6,821 bases of DNA from Clostridia bacterium (GTDB lineage Bacteria > Bacillota > Clostridia > Christensenellales > Pumilibacteraceae), in contig JAFTMM010000122.1 of assembly GCA_017452405.1 (NCBI GenBank), forward strand, positions 1-6,821, in the 5' to 3' direction. The notes beneath the pieces were generated by a model. That model was given only the letters and a program-made list of their open reading frames with translations, was not told where the DNA came from and searched no databases. Positions within the stretch are counted from its first letter, which is position 1, and each line of letters opens with the position of its first letter. A program made the position numbers and the translations under genes. This document shows positions 6,697 through 6,821 of the stretch, in pieces.

Positions 6697-6821
6697 CTTA
6701 TCATTAAGTCATACTGAGCGAAAATCGTTAGAATGACGGAGTTACTTATCATTAAGTCATACTGAGCAGAGCGTTAGAATGACGGAGTTACTTATCATTA
6801 AGTCATACTGAGCAGAGCGTA
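6697..6821. repeat. Tandem repeat block, copies 3 to 5, continuing past the window edge
   Basis: The same 23-base core recurs without change at 6697-6719, 6745-6767 and 6791-6813, with periods of 48 and 46 bp. The segments between cores differ slightly: GAAAATCG at 6720 in copy 3, and AGAGCG at 6768 in copy 4, where two bases are missing. The last bases of the window match the start of another unit, so the array probably extends to the right. Confidence 0.9.

Noticed and set aside
6402..6752. Minus-strand open frame with a repeating MISNSVILTLFAQYDL peptide
   Set aside because: The peptide is just the tandem DNA repeat translated, joined to the spurious CHPERNEVKSKDL peptide of a dispersed repeat and the back of a terminator. 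No start signals support it.
6507..6821. Possible CRISPR array
   Set aside because: The repeats are regularly spaced, but the intervening 23-25 bases are nearly identical instead of unique. The block is interrupted by an inverted repeat and no cas genes are present.

Overview
The window looks like chromosomal DNA from a Bacillota bacterium, most likely an uncultured Clostridia lineage. The reasons are AT-rich intergenic DNA around genes of moderate GC, Shine-Dalgarno-led genes, textbook TTGACA-N17-TATAAT promoters, and a manganese-type (yybP-ykoY) riboswitch working through an intrinsic terminator. A finer taxonomic call cannot be supported from this sequence alone.

Layout. Positions 1-2488, minus strand: a P2-type cation-transporting ATPase (SERCA/PMR1-like) that runs off the left edge, with 829 codons visible. 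Positions 2489-2709: its control region, holding a consensus promoter, a yybP-ykoY-like aptamer, an overlapping 12-bp terminator hairpin and a strong ribosome binding site. Positions 2710-5721, minus strand: a 1003-residue MacB-like ABC transporter with ATPase and permease fused and an unusually large extracytoplasmic domain. Positions 5722-5886: a divergent intergenic region in which two promoters appear to share their -35 sequence. Positions 5887-6393, plus strand: a 168-residue membrane protein of unknown function with four predicted helices; its ATG sits at the predicted transcription start, so its mRNA is probably leaderless. Positions 6394-6484: a promoter-like sequence followed by a strong intrinsic terminator. 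Positions 6485-6821: no gene, but a block of 46-48 bp tandem repeats interrupted by a long imperfect inverted repeat of a widely dispersed bacterial family.

How the parts work together. The clearest functional unit is the metal-export module. Promoter, metal-sensing aptamer, terminator and ATPase lie in order on the minus strand. The aptamer's closing stem and the terminator share bases and exclude each other. Ligand (Mn2+ in characterised members) should stabilise the aptamer, block the terminator and switch on the ATPase. Ion-site residues in the ATPase suggest one cation per cycle, which fits a Ca2+/Mn2+ efflux pump. The ABC transporter lies upstream on the same strand with no terminator of its own in view, so its read-through transcripts would also meet this switch. 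No functional link between the ABC transporter, the small membrane protein and metal export can be shown.

No wholly novel multi-gene system is evident. The points most worth following are the riboswitch-ATPase pairing, the leaderless membrane-protein gene, the enlarged MacB-like protein and the repeat array.
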